Shown here: one piece after another, positions 46,841 to 58,153 of the stretch
Position numbering within the stretch: position 1 is the stretch's first letter
Layout: each line of letters begins with the position of its first letter
Source of the DNA: Adiantum capillus-veneris
Taxonomy: Eukaryota > Streptophyta > Polypodiopsida > Polypodiales > Pteridaceae
DNA: 64,000 nt
Direction of reading: 5' to 3'
Assembly: GCA_014529385.2 (NCBI GenBank)
Contig: CM043956.1
Location: 85,055,721 to 85,119,720, forward strand
The notes under the pieces: generated by a model
What the model saw: the letters and a program-made list of their open reading frames with translations, nothing else
Databases searched by the model: none
Told to the model about the DNA's origin: nothing
Translations under genes and position numbers: made by a program

Positions 46841-47680
46841 CTTTGCAAAGGCCTCTTAACAGAGATATGCATGCCTATAATATCATTTGTGTGTATGATC
46901 TAAATGCTATAGTCCAACACAGAGCACCTGATTTACGATCCTCGAGCTGGTTGAAGACTCCTTTTGAATAGCTATGACAGGTTTGGATGCGATGATCTAT
47001 TGTGGAGGGTGGTTCAACCACCCCCTAGCTTGATTTGAGGAGATGGTTGATATCACGGAGCTACAAATCCAACCTATGGGTACATCATGTTGTAACTACA
47101 AAGCCCTTTATAATCACTTTTGACGGGTCTATGGGGGAGCATTGTTAAGGCTCGAGCTTTAGTAGGGCCTTCCCAGCTTTGGAAAGGCCTCTTAACCCAG
47201 ATATACATGCCCATAATATCATTGTTCTGTATCATCTAAATGCTACAGTCCAACATAGAGCACCTAAATTGGGAGCCTCGAGCCGTTTGAAGACTCCTTT
47301 TGACTAGCTATGACAAGTTTGGATGCAATTATCTATTGTGGAGGGTGGTTCAACCACCCCCTAGCTTGACCTGAGGAGACGGATTATTTTGCTGAGCTAC
47401 AAAGTCAACCTATGGGTACGTCATGATGTAACTACATAGCCCTTTAGAATCAAGGCTCAAGCTTTAGTTCGAGCAAGCTTGAGGAGGCACTAACAAACTA
47501 GTGACCCACACCCTTAGTCATTGGCTAAGTCCGTCTAAATTGACGACAACGTTAGGTTCAACCACCCCCTAGCTTGACTTGAGGCGACGGATTATTTCAC
47601 GGAGCTACAAAGCCAACCTATGGGTACGTCATGTTGTAACTACATAGCCCTTCAAAATCACTTTTTGACAAGTCTATAGG
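46841..47680 (+). repeat. Imperfect direct repeat blocks in LTR-element debris
   Basis: A block starting AAAGGCCTCTTAAC at 46848 recurs at 47183 (offset 335), and its later part (CAACCACCCCCTAGCTTGA) recurs a third time at about 47555. Within it, GGGGGAGCAT followed by TGTTAAGGCTCGAGC at 47142 looks like a polypurine tract next to an LTR start. Confidence 0.65.
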
Positions 47681-48079
47681 GCAAAATATCCATCTTAAGG
47701 ACACTGAAAATGTTGTGGAAAAATCTCAAGATATGCTGCAAAATTTTGAGGCTGGAAGAATGCAGCGTGTAGCTCAAGAGGTCACCAAGCAGAGAAACAA
47801 ATCTTGAGGGTTTTCGCTCAACACATAGTAATTGCTACAGCCTTTTGTGTCTCGCAATGAAAAAAATTCAGGTCCCATTTTAAGGACTCACCTTGCCCCA
47901 ACAAAAGACCAAGTCGGCGATGCCATTGGAACTCGCTCCCTGCCCAATCGTTAGACAGTGCATCAGCCGAGATACTCCAAGAGTACGCTCATGGGTGTAC
48001 GCTTAATGGAGCACGAATGGCATGCTTTATTGGCAGCAGGACTGGCCGTCTCTAGGACCCGTCCTTTTTTCGGGACACT

Positions 48080-49200
48080 TACCCTAGGGGAGATTTGTTA
48101 AGGCTCAAGCTTTAGTTCGAAAAAGCTTGAGGAGGCACTGAGGAAACTACGCACACCTTTAGTCATTGGCTAAGTCCGTCTAAATTGATGGGAACGTTAG
48201 GTTTCTCCGTTAAATTTGAAACCCAACGTTAATTTTGAAATTTGAAAGTGACGATGATGTTTGCTGCTATCCGCCTGAGCCTGCCATGCCACTTGCTGCT
48301 TTGCTGTGAGCTCGCCATGAACTAGGTGAAGGCAAGATCTTGAAGCTGTCCACTGCAACAACTAAACATCACATTAGCTGCTATGCCTCTTGCTCGCTAT
48401 TGTGCCATGTGAGCATGCCTCTCGCTGCTCTGTTGTGACCTCGCCATGATCCTGAAGCACCATGAGCTCCTATGCGCCCTTGAGCCTGCCATCCACTGCT
48501 CGCATCATAGACCTCTTTGTCGCCCACCCAAGAAAACCTTTGTTGCAGCAGTAGAATTAAGTGATCCGCGCCAGAGATAATCTGGTCCCTTATGTGAGTA
48601 CCATCCATAATCGAGCCATTGTTCACGACTCACCCGCCATAGTACCTACGTCAGTTGCTTTGCTTTCACGCCTTCCCCCTTCTTCACTCCACCTCACATC
48701 AGCCGGCATGCCTCTCACTCCGCTGTTGTGCCATGTCAGCATGCATCTCGCTGCTCTGTTGTGAGCTTGCCCTGAACTTGGCTAAGGCATGATCAGGAAG
48801 CACCATGAAGTGCCATGCCTTGGACCACCCGCCATGAGCTACTGCATGAACTCAACATTGCATCAAGGAGGAGCCATGATTTGTTGCATCTGCGCCATGA
48901 GAAAGATTTTCTTCATCTTGAGCTTTGGTACCAAACGTGCAGTGGGCACTCAAAACTTCCGCTGTCGAGGGCCCTGTGTGTATATAAACAAGAAGATGCA
49001 CATCCACAGATATAGAAATCGAGTTCCAGCCATGCACTATTTGCAATTGTTGCTACACCTGCTCTTTCACCTATTGCCACCCTCTACCTCTTGCTCCGCC
49101 CCAAAAGGCCCTGATTGCCTGCAAGAAATTGCCGTGGTCGCCTCAAAAAGCACCAATTGCCTCCATGCGCCTACTTCTGTAGCATGAAGCACAAGATGGC
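48080..49200 (+). mobile_element. Possible LTR remnant
   Basis: CTAGGGGAGATT followed at 48096 by TGTTAAGGCTCAAGCTTTAG resembles a polypurine tract and LTR start, and the same LTR-like start occurs near 47142 and 47453. A TGTATATAAAC box lies near 48977. Between them short GC-richer blocks (CTCGCTGCTCTGTTGTGA) repeat two or three times. The LTR end is not located and no coding region was recognised. Confidence 0.4.
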
Positions 49201-49666
49201 CAACACTTGCTCCCTATTCTGCAACAATCGAGTTGCCGAATGTAGAAAGACTTGAGCTACAGATTAACTGGCTCGACATAAAGACTCTCTTTTAATGTGT
49301 TTTGATGCAGTATAGGAAAATGCATGTGACATGCAGGTGCCGATATCATTGACTTGGGTGCACAGTCTACATGGCCATTTACCACCAAGTTTACGAGCGA
49401 GGAAGAGCTTGCTTGCCTGATGCTTGTTGTGGAGGCAATCAAGAAGCTTCCATCCATGGAATCTGTATGGTATGCAAGTTGAATGCAGGTACATCATATG
49501 GAAAAGAGGGCCTCCTGGGAAGTAGGTGGTGAGGATACTGCATGGACAACAAAAGAAAAATATTGCACAAGAGCATGCATGCATTCCTGCAACTGTCATC
49601 GACACTTCAGTGACACTCGTGCCCTTAATTTGTTTGAGGCTATACGTAGTAGCTAAAGGTATGATA

Positions 49667-49670
<4 letters not shown>

Positions 49671-49751
<81 letters not shown>
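49671..49751. repeat. (CT)40 microsatellite in tandem unit 1
   Basis: About 80 bases of perfect CT. The equivalent arrays in units 2-4 (50887-50929, 52051-52074, 53177-53203) are shorter and interrupted. Confidence 0.97.
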
Positions 49752-49753
<2 letters not shown>

Positions 49754-49922
49754 GCTTCTTGACGCAAAGACTCTTGCAAAACTCTTTCTAAGTAGTCGAG
49801 CATTTATTCTACAATTCCTCTTCAGCTCGAACTTAGGTTCGACCCTCATGACCTGGATAGTTTTCAACAATCTTGAGCATGATATACCTTATTTTAGTTG
49901 AGCATTTAGTCTCTAGTTTCAA

Positions 49923-49944
49923 GGCTCGAACTTAAGTTCGAGCC
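49923..49944. repeat. 22-bp perfect palindrome in the array
   Basis: GGCTCGAACTT followed directly by its own reverse complement. The same perfect palindrome occurs at 50029-50050 and 51202-51223. Versions with one mismatched pair lie at 51097-51118 and 52244-52265, and versions with two mismatched pairs at 50212-50233 and 53371-53392. Confidence 0.95.
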
Positions 49945-50028
49945 ATATGACATGGATGCTTATTTTTCAAGCCTCCTGAGCACTCAAACATGACTTGTTT
50001 TAGTTGAGCATTTAGTCTCTAGTTTCGG

Positions 50029-50050
50029 GGCTCGAACTTAAGTTCGAGCC
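50029..50050. repeat. 22-bp perfect palindrome, second copy
   Basis: 106 bases after the first, in the next submonomer. Confidence 0.95.
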
Positions 50051-50893
50051 TCATAACCCGGATGCTTAGTTTTCAAGCCTTATGAGTACTCAAATATAAC
50101 TTGTTTTAGTTAAAAATATAGTCTCAAGATTCAAGGCTCGAACTGAAGCTCGAGCCACATGACACGAAAACTCAATATCAAGCCTCATGAGCACTCTAGT
50201 AGAACTCATTAGGCTCAAACTTAAGTTCAAGCCTCATGACACAGACACTCAATTTTCAGGCCCTATGACCACTCTAGTAGAACAATTTCTATCTAGAAAC
50301 TATCTCGAAGGGTTTGTATCTCACAAGATTTGAATTGAGTCTTCATACTGTCCAAACTTGTTTTTTTGTCTTATCATCGAAGGACTCAATTTGTAAGCAT
50401 CATGAACACTCTAGTAGGACTCTTCCAAGCTAGAATCCATCTACAAGAGTCCTATATCATGAGGTTTGACTCTCATGGGCTAGAGACACATGCAAAACTT
50501 TTTCAAGTTGAAATACAGCTTTAAACATCTATGACTCATGAGGCCCTTGACCCTCATGCCCTTGAGACTCAATTATAAATCCTCATGAGAACTCTAGGAG
50601 GAAGAGATTGCTTGCTTGATACCTGTTGTGGAGGCAATTCATAAGCTTCTATCCATGCAATATGTATGGTATGTTCCTGAATGCAGGTACATCATATGGG
50701 AAAGAGGGCCACCTGGGAAGTAGGTGGCGAGGATACTGCATGGACAATAGAAGATAAGTATTGAGCAAGCGCATGCATGAGTGCCTGAATTGGAATCCAC
50801 GCTTGCCACATCCTACAAAGGCAGTGACACTCGTGCCGTTAATTTTTTTGAGGACATAAGTAGCTCAAGGTATGATCTATCTTATCTCCCCCC

Positions 50894-50929
<36 letters not shown>

Positions 50930-51201
50930 TGCTTCTTGAAACAAAGACTCTTGCAAAACTCTTTCTAAGTAGTTGAGCATTTATTCTATTCCTCTTGGAT
51001 TTGAACTAAAGTTTAACCCTCATGACCTGGATAGTTTTCAAGAATCTTGAGCATGATATACCTTATTTTAGTTGAGCATTTAGTCTCTAGCTTCGAGGCT
51101 CAAACTTAAGTTCGAGCCTCATGACATGGATGCTTATTTTTCAAGCCTCATATCACTCAAAAGTGACTTGTTTTAGTTGAGCATTTAGTCTCTAGTTTCA
51201 G

Positions 51202-51223
51202 GGCTCGAACTTAAGTTCGAGCC
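51202..51223. repeat. 22-bp perfect palindrome, copy in tandem unit 2
   Basis: Same half-site GGCTCGAACTT; 105 bases after a one-mismatch version at 51097. Confidence 0.95.
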
Positions 51224-53990
51224 TCATGACGTGAATACTTAGTTTTCAAGCCTCATGAGTACTCAAATATAACTTGTTTTAGTTGAAAATATAGTCTCAA
51301 GATTCCCGGCTAGAATCTAAGTTCGAGCCTCATGACACAAAAACTCAATTTTCAAGCCTCATGAGCACTCTAGTGGAACTCATCACGCTCAAACTTAAGT
51401 TCAAGCCTCATGACATGGATACTCAATTTTCAGGCCCCATGACCACTCTAGTAGAACAATTTCTATCCAGAAACTATTCCGAAGGGTTTGTATCTCACTA
51501 TATTTGAATTGAGTCTTCATACAGTCCAAACTTGTTTTTCTGTCTCATCATCTAATTACTCAATTTGTAAGCATCATGAACACTCTAGTAGGACTCTTCC
51601 AAGCTAGAACCCATCTACAAGAGTCCTATCTCATGAGATTTGAGTCTTATGGGCCACAAAGAAAAAAACTTTTCCAGTTGAAATCCATCTTTAAACATCT
51701 CTGACTCATGAGGCTCTTGACCCTCATGCCCTTTAGATTCAATTATTAATTCTTTTGAGAACTCTAGGAGGAAGAAATTGCCTGCTTGATACCTATTGTG
51801 GAGGCAATTCGGAAGCTTCCATCCGTGGAGTCTTTATAGTATGTGCCTGAATGTAGGTACGTCATATAGAAAAGAGGGCCACTTGGGAAGTAGGTGGCGA
51901 GGATATTGTTGCATGGACAACAGAAGATAAATATTGGGCAAGCACATACATGCGTGCCTACAAAACTGGCATCCATGCTTGCAACATCCTACAAATGCAA
52001 TGACACTGGTGCACTTAATTTGTTTGAGGGCATAAGTAGCTCAAGGTATGATCTCTCTCTCTCTCTCTCTCTCTCATGCTTCTTGAAACAAAGACTCTTG
52101 AGAAACTCTTTCTAAGTAGTCGAGCATTCATTCTATTCCTCTTGGGTTTGAGCTAAAGTTTAACCCTCAGGACCTGGATAGTTTTCAAGCATCTTGAGCA
52201 CGATACACCTTATTTTAGTTGAGCATTTAGTCTCTAGCTTCGAGGCTCGAACTTAAGTTCAAGCCTCATGACATGGATGTTTATTTTTCAAGCCTCGTGA
52301 TCACTTAAACATGACTTGTTTTAGTTGAGCATTTAGTCTCTAGTTTAAGGGCTTGTTCGAGCCTCATGACCTGAATGCTTAGTTTTCAAGCCTCATGAGT
52401 AGTCAAATATAACTTGATTTAGTTGAAAATACAGTCTCAAGATTCGAGGCTGGAACAACTTAAGTTTAAGCCTCATGACACAAAAACTCAAATTTCAAGC
52501 CTCATGAGCACTCTAGTAGAACTCATCACACTCAAATTTAAGTTCAAGCCTCATGACATGGATACTCAATTTTCAAGCCCCATGACCACTCTAGTAGAAC
52601 AATTTCTATCTAGAAACTCTTTCGAAGGGTTTGTATCTCACTATATTTGAATTGAGTCTGCATGCGGTTGTTGTTCAGTCTCATCATCTAAGGATTCAAT
52701 TTGTAAGCATTATGAACACTCTAGTAGGACTTTTCCAAGCTAGAATCCATCTACAAGAGTCCTATCTCATGAGGTTTGATTCTTATGGGCTAGAGAGACA
52801 TGGAAAACTCTTTCAAGTTGAAATCCATCTTTAAACATCTCTGACTCCTAAGGCTCTTGACCCTCATGCCCTTGAGACTCAATTATTAATCCTCACGAGA
52901 ACTCTAGGAGGAAGAACTTACTTGCCTGAAACCTTCTGTGGAGGCAATTAAGAAGCTTCCATCCATGGAATCTGTATGGTATGTGCCTGATTGTAGGTAC
53001 ATCATATGGAAAAGAGGGTCTCTTGGGAAGTAGATGGCAAGGATGGAAGATAAATATTGAGCAAGAGCATGCATGCGCTCTTGCAACTATTATCCACGCT
53101 TGCCACATCGTACAAAGGCAATGACACTCATGCCCTTAACTTGTTTGAGGGTAGACGTACCTCAAGGTATGATATGTCCTCTCTTTCTTTGTCTCTCTCT
53201 CTTGTGCTTCTTGAAACAAAGACTCTTGCAAAACTCTTTCTAAGTGGTCAAGCATTTATTCTATTCCTCTTGAGTTCGAACTAAAGTTCAACCCTCATGA
53301 CCTAGATAGTTTTCAAGCTCTTGAGCACGATAAACCTTATTTTAACTGAGCATTTAGTCTCTAACTTCGAGGCTCGAACTTATGTTCAAGCCTCATGACA
53401 TGTATGTTTATTTTTCAAGCCTCATGAGCACTCAAACATGACTTGTTTTAGTTGAGCATTTAGTCTCTAGTTGCAAGGCCACATGACCACTCTAGTACAA
53501 CAATTTCTATGATCTAGAAACTATGCCGAAGGGTTTGTATCTCACAAGATTTGAATTGAGTCTTCATGCGGTCCAAACTTGTTTTTGAGTCTCATCATCT
53601 AAAGACTCAATTTATAAGCATCATGAACACTCTAGTAGGACTCTTCCGAGCTAGAATCCATCTACAAGAGTCCTATCTTATGAGGTTGGAACTTAGGTTT
53701 GAGTCTCATGGGTTAGAGACACATGCAAAACTCTTTCAAGTTGAAATACATTTTTAAACATCTCTGAATTATGAGGCTCTTAACCCTCATGAGAACTCTT
53801 GGAGGACTCTTTCTATGTGCAAGACTATTTACAACACTAAGCATGAGAATCTCACAAGCTAGAGACTCTTGGAGAAGTCTTTCCAATTGAAAGACATCTT
53901 CCAAAGAGTTCCATATAAACTCTTTTTAACTAGAAGCCATCCCCAAGTGTCTCTATCACATGAGACTCAAAATTTAGTTTGAGCCTCATG

Positions 53991-56900
53991 ATCCAAAAGT
54001 GCTTGTAAAACAACGGAAAGTTATCTACATCAGCTATAGACCTCAAACTTCAACCTTGCACCTTGTTATTCTCTAAACTTTTTTGATCGCTTGACTCAAG
54101 ATTATGTACTTATTCAATATCAATGCCAATTACGTGGGATTATCCCTCACTTGTCCTTCAACAATATTGTGAGATATATATTACTGTCATGAGAAGGATA
54201 TGGACATGTGAAGACTCGCAACTTATCACAAAACCTCTTTGTATTAGTTTGAAAGACTGAGGAATGAGAAGATTTGGAATTTTTAGTTTACCAATATGAC
54301 TAGAATAGGTAGAAATGGTATTTTATTTTTGAGATATGGTTTGAATAGAGAGAGGGACATCAATAATTATATTTGGTACAATTTTATGAAAAGGACTTGT
54401 TAAGTGCATCAATATGGTATTCTTACATCATAGCTTAGATTTAAATGAATTCATGAATGTTTTGTTATTTGATGTTTGAGTTTTTTATTAATAGCCAAGC
54501 ATATCTTATAGATAGATGCTAACTTTGTGAAGAGAAGCCACATAAGTAGAAAAAAAGCTTTATTTTTGGCTTTAGAGAGTTCCTTATTACAATTGTCCAA
54601 TTAAAACAAGCCTTGGTAATCCTAATTATACAAAGATGGAAAGAAAAACGTTAAAAGTATGCATGAAGTATTTTAAGAAAAAGATACATATATTATACAA
54701 GAGGTAGCTTGAAGGAAAAGCACCTTATTCAAAAGAATAAACGTTGGATTTAGAATCCATGTTCTATCATCTTATCACTAAGTTATATGCCCAAGTATTC
54801 ATGTCCTCAAGTACAAATGAAATTTGCACAACTAAGTTATGTGATCTTATCACTAAGGTATATAACCAAGGATTCATGTCCTCAAGTATGAATGAAATTT
54901 TCACAATCATGTCTAGCACTAAAAAATGAGTCAAATATAAAAGGAGTATTAATGATGCTTTTAAAAGTTGCACTACTTGAATAAGTACCAATATATCTAT
55001 AGATATTATTTATGTATCTTCGAGTAAATTTTTTCATATTTTTGTGAGTTTTCATCATAACAAAATTTGTTTTATTTTGGTTTTTGAGTATATGTTGTGT
55101 TTGTAAAGACCACATTTGAAGTTTGATCAATTTCTCAAAAATTTCTCTTATGTTCTATTCAAATGATCAATACAAACAAATAGAGGCCGCTCCATGCTCG
55201 GGGGATGTACTATGCAATCATGTTACCTTGTGAGTTCAATAGGAGGGATTTTTAAAGGCAAACACTTTAGGAACAAAGATACATTAAAATAAGGGGGTTT
55301 TATATTCAAATTTGAAAAAAAAAATCCTAAAATAAAGAGTCATTTTATTCATTCAAACATGCTAAAATATATAGGGGTTTTTAAAATTATCCCACGAATA
55401 CACACTATATAGGGGGGTACTAAATAGTGCACCCCTTGAGGCTCCATGGAGCTATCTCATGAAATTCGATCCCATAGTACATACTACACTCTCCCAAAAG
55501 AAAGCATGCTTATACTCATAATTAAGAGACAATTCTAGCATCTGTGCTCAAAGAGATGTCCTCCTCCAATCAAGCGTGTGATATAAGGTTGTGCATTTGA
55601 GTGGTGAACCACACTCCTCTCCTCTTTGATGGTAGTTGATAAGGATGCTTTTGGTTTTTTAGCTACTCTTAACCTATTGAATATAAGAAAAGGATACCAT
55701 TTCCATGTAATTGTCTCATGGACATATCCTTCATTTATGTGTTATTTAGTTGGAAAAGCAGGCATGCTTGTGCTCTTGATTAGAGAAAATTCCTCCCTTT
55801 GCTCTCAAAGAGATGCCCTCCACAATCTATCATGTGACAAGTAGTGGTTTATTTGGACTTGAGAGCGCGGGTTTTTATTTTATTTTATTACCTTAAGCAT
55901 GTAAGTAAAGGGGATTTTTTGATACCCTTTGAATGAACATTATATGAATATTTTCTTAACTGTGCACCCACCGAGCTCGGTAACTATACCCCTATCCTCT
56001 TTGATTTGCTAGATAGTGATGTGTTTATATTTATCTATTAATATTGAAGATATATAACGTAATGAAAGGGTACCAAATCCATGAAAATAATATCATGGAA
56101 GTAGCCTATATTTACATATTATCTAGTTGGAATAGTAAGCATGATCATGCTCTTCATAAGAGAGAGTTTCCACCTTTGTGATTAAAGAGACACCCTCTCC
56201 TCTCATGTAAGTGGAATATGCACTAACATACTTCTTTTTTGCAAAATTTTGGAGCCTATCAAGTGAAGAGATTAATTTTTTTTGAAGGGAACAACAACTG
56301 CATGGCTACCTAGAATGGTATATGCAAAGACAAGATGGGATATACTTGTAGCACTCTAGTAAATGACTTGGCTTGCAATAGAGAAATAGTGTATGTACAA
56401 TAGGAAACACAATTATTAAGGATATATATGTATTAGGTTAGCCATTGTGCTTATAAACTCACGGTTATCTTATTGTAAATATGAATTGCGTACATAACTA
56501 AGAATACAAGTGTTAATATCTTTTTTTTCTTCATTTGTTATCTTGGTGTTTGTAAACACCATCCTCATTTGAGATCCCCTCAACATGAAAATTGGTTTAG
56601 TAAGGGCTTGTGAACAAGTCCAATTTTTTTGCTCATTTTTTATTTTAGTTTCTTAACATTGTACTCTTGCATGATGCTTTTGATTCCATTGGCCTCCCTT
56701 TAAAGTGTCTTGAATTTGTAGACAATACCTTTTTATTATTAGTGCAATGTTTGATGAAAGTGCTATTTATTAAAAAGTTACTCATCCTTTTTTTTTTTTT
56801 CCATAAAAGATACTTTTTCTTATCAACAATGTTAAAATCATGCTTGCAAATGATTTGTTGCTGCATATACACAAACACAAAAATATATTTGTGTCTTGAG

Positions 56901-57378
56901 GATATGGCTATATGTTAAGGTTAAATTTATGATACCATCCTCTAGTCACATAGAGTTGTCTTGAACTAGGCTTGAGCCTCATGCCCACTTGCTACTTTAA
57001 TTGAGGCATTTGATGCTCTAATGAGATTCAAACCTCCTCTTAATATCCTATAGAGCAACAATAAGTGAGGATTGAGTTTCGGTTTGAGTCTCACATCCAT
57101 GTGCTAGTGCCTTGAATGAAGTTTGAGTGTGTCCACTTGCTAGTTTATGCGAGCCATATGAGGCTCGAACTCAAATTAAATACTCTTCTTAATATCCCAC
57201 ATAGTAGCAACAAGTGAGGCTTGAAATTTTTTAAACGTAAGTTTCAGTCCCCGGTTCATGTGCTAGTGTTTCAATTTATATGGCCACAAAGGGTCCCCAC
57301 AAACAACCATGAGGTCAAACTTAACAAAAAATACTACAATTTCAGATCTCATTTTAAACAATGGGACTTGAATAATTC
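53991..57378. other. A/T-rich intergenic region with diverged tandem repeats
   Basis: No gene supported. A 75-bp pair lies at 54771-54910 (CTTATCACTAAG...TTCATGTCCTCAAGTA). Three diverged copies of a CATGCTT...CTCAAAGAGATG(T/C)CCTC block lie near 55505, 55762 and 56140. A ~190-bp pair near 56950 and 57155 contains GGCTTGAGCCTCATG-like sequence related to the 49-54 kb array. Confidence 0.65.
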
Positions 57379-57401
57379 CCAAAATTCCTAAATATGTCTT
57401 T

Positions 57402-57739
57402 TATGTTTGTGATGCATGAAGCTTTCCATCTTCATTGCATCACCTAGGTCACAAGGAACACAAATATTGTATTGTAACAAGTCTCTCTTAATGGGAGAAA
57501 TCATAATACAAATTCCTATTGGAGGGGAGACCGGCTCCACATAAATTCGGTCCTCAACTGTTGTCATGTTCTCTAAATTCTCTCTCTTGCAAAAGTATTG
57601 TTCATGCCAAGTTAACTAATTGCTATTATTATGTTGCTGTCTTCAATTATGTTCACCCGCTATGCTCACAAAGTCATTTCTCAAAAGTATTCTCATTAAT
57701 TTCCGCTACTCTCAAATTAAATAGGCCAATTCCATTACA
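57402..57739 (+). repeat. 3' part of the chromovirus 5' LTR
   Basis: Ends CCATTACA directly before the primer site. The first ~50 bases match 36142-36193. Earlier LTR sequence is missing; at 57379-57400 an inverted scrap (CCCAAAATTCCTAAATATGT) of the sequence at 36248-36270 abuts it. Confidence 0.75.
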
Positions 57740-57740
57740 T

Positions 57741-57752
57741 TGGTATCAGAGC
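57741..57752 (+). promoter_or_regulatory. Chromovirus primer binding site
   Basis: TGGTATCAGAGC, initiator Met tRNA type, two bases after the LTR. Confidence 0.9.
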
Positions 57753-58153
57753 ATTTGGTTTCTCTTTTCTTGCTTAAGAAGAGAGGTCCTTAAGTAGCCT
57801 ATAAATGGTTGATGTTGTTAATTATATTAGGGTAAGTGGAACTAGGATCTATTATCGGTTTTGTTGAGCCCACTATGTGGGGGATGGTGCACACCTCGGG
57901 AGCTTTGGACTTAATAATGGAGTCCTTTTAGGCTTGCCTACGGCTTTACCATTATTGAGCCATAAGAAGTTCGAAAGGAGCTAGCCCTTGGAAACTTTGC
58001 TATGTTAGACCTACTCCTCTACTCTCTATAATTAACAACTTCGAGCCATGGGTGTAGATACTTAAGAGCCGATTTTCAAAGTCTAAGAGGAGTGGCAACT
58101 AAGGTTTTGAATTGCCAAAGCATACACTAAGTACATACATAAATTTTGTTAAC
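57753..58153 (+). other. Chromovirus 5' leader
   Basis: About 400 bases of untranslated leader between primer site and gag ATG; no other feature seen. Confidence 0.6.

Larger units (their letters stand above)
49401..53990 (+). repeat. Four-unit tandem array (~1.15-1.2 kb units) with nested submonomers
   Basis: Anchor GAGGCAATT/C begins at 49432, 50631, 51801 and 52941, giving periods of 1199, 1170 and 1140. Each unit holds a CT microsatellite, then CATGCTTCTTGA and AAACTCTTTCTAAGTAGTC, then a series of ~90-107-bp submonomers rich in CCTCATGA. The last unit is cut short and decays after about 53800. Small open frames inside are not conserved between units. Confidence 0.9.

Noticed and set aside
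48789-49187. 132-codon plus-strand ORF
   Set aside because: Lies over short GC-rich repeats in LTR-like debris; no domain and overlapping frames of similar length.
49640-49870. Arg-Glu repeat ORF at the CT array
   Set aside because: Translation of the microsatellite only.
49401-53990. CRISPR-like or bacterial repeat array
   Set aside because: Repeat units are ~105 and ~1170 bases with diverged internal sequence and no spacer logic, and the context is plant retroelement DNA.
56645-56918. Opposed 77-83-codon ORFs
   Set aside because: A/T-rich, overlapping on opposite strands, Lys/Phe runs from poly-A/T; no support.
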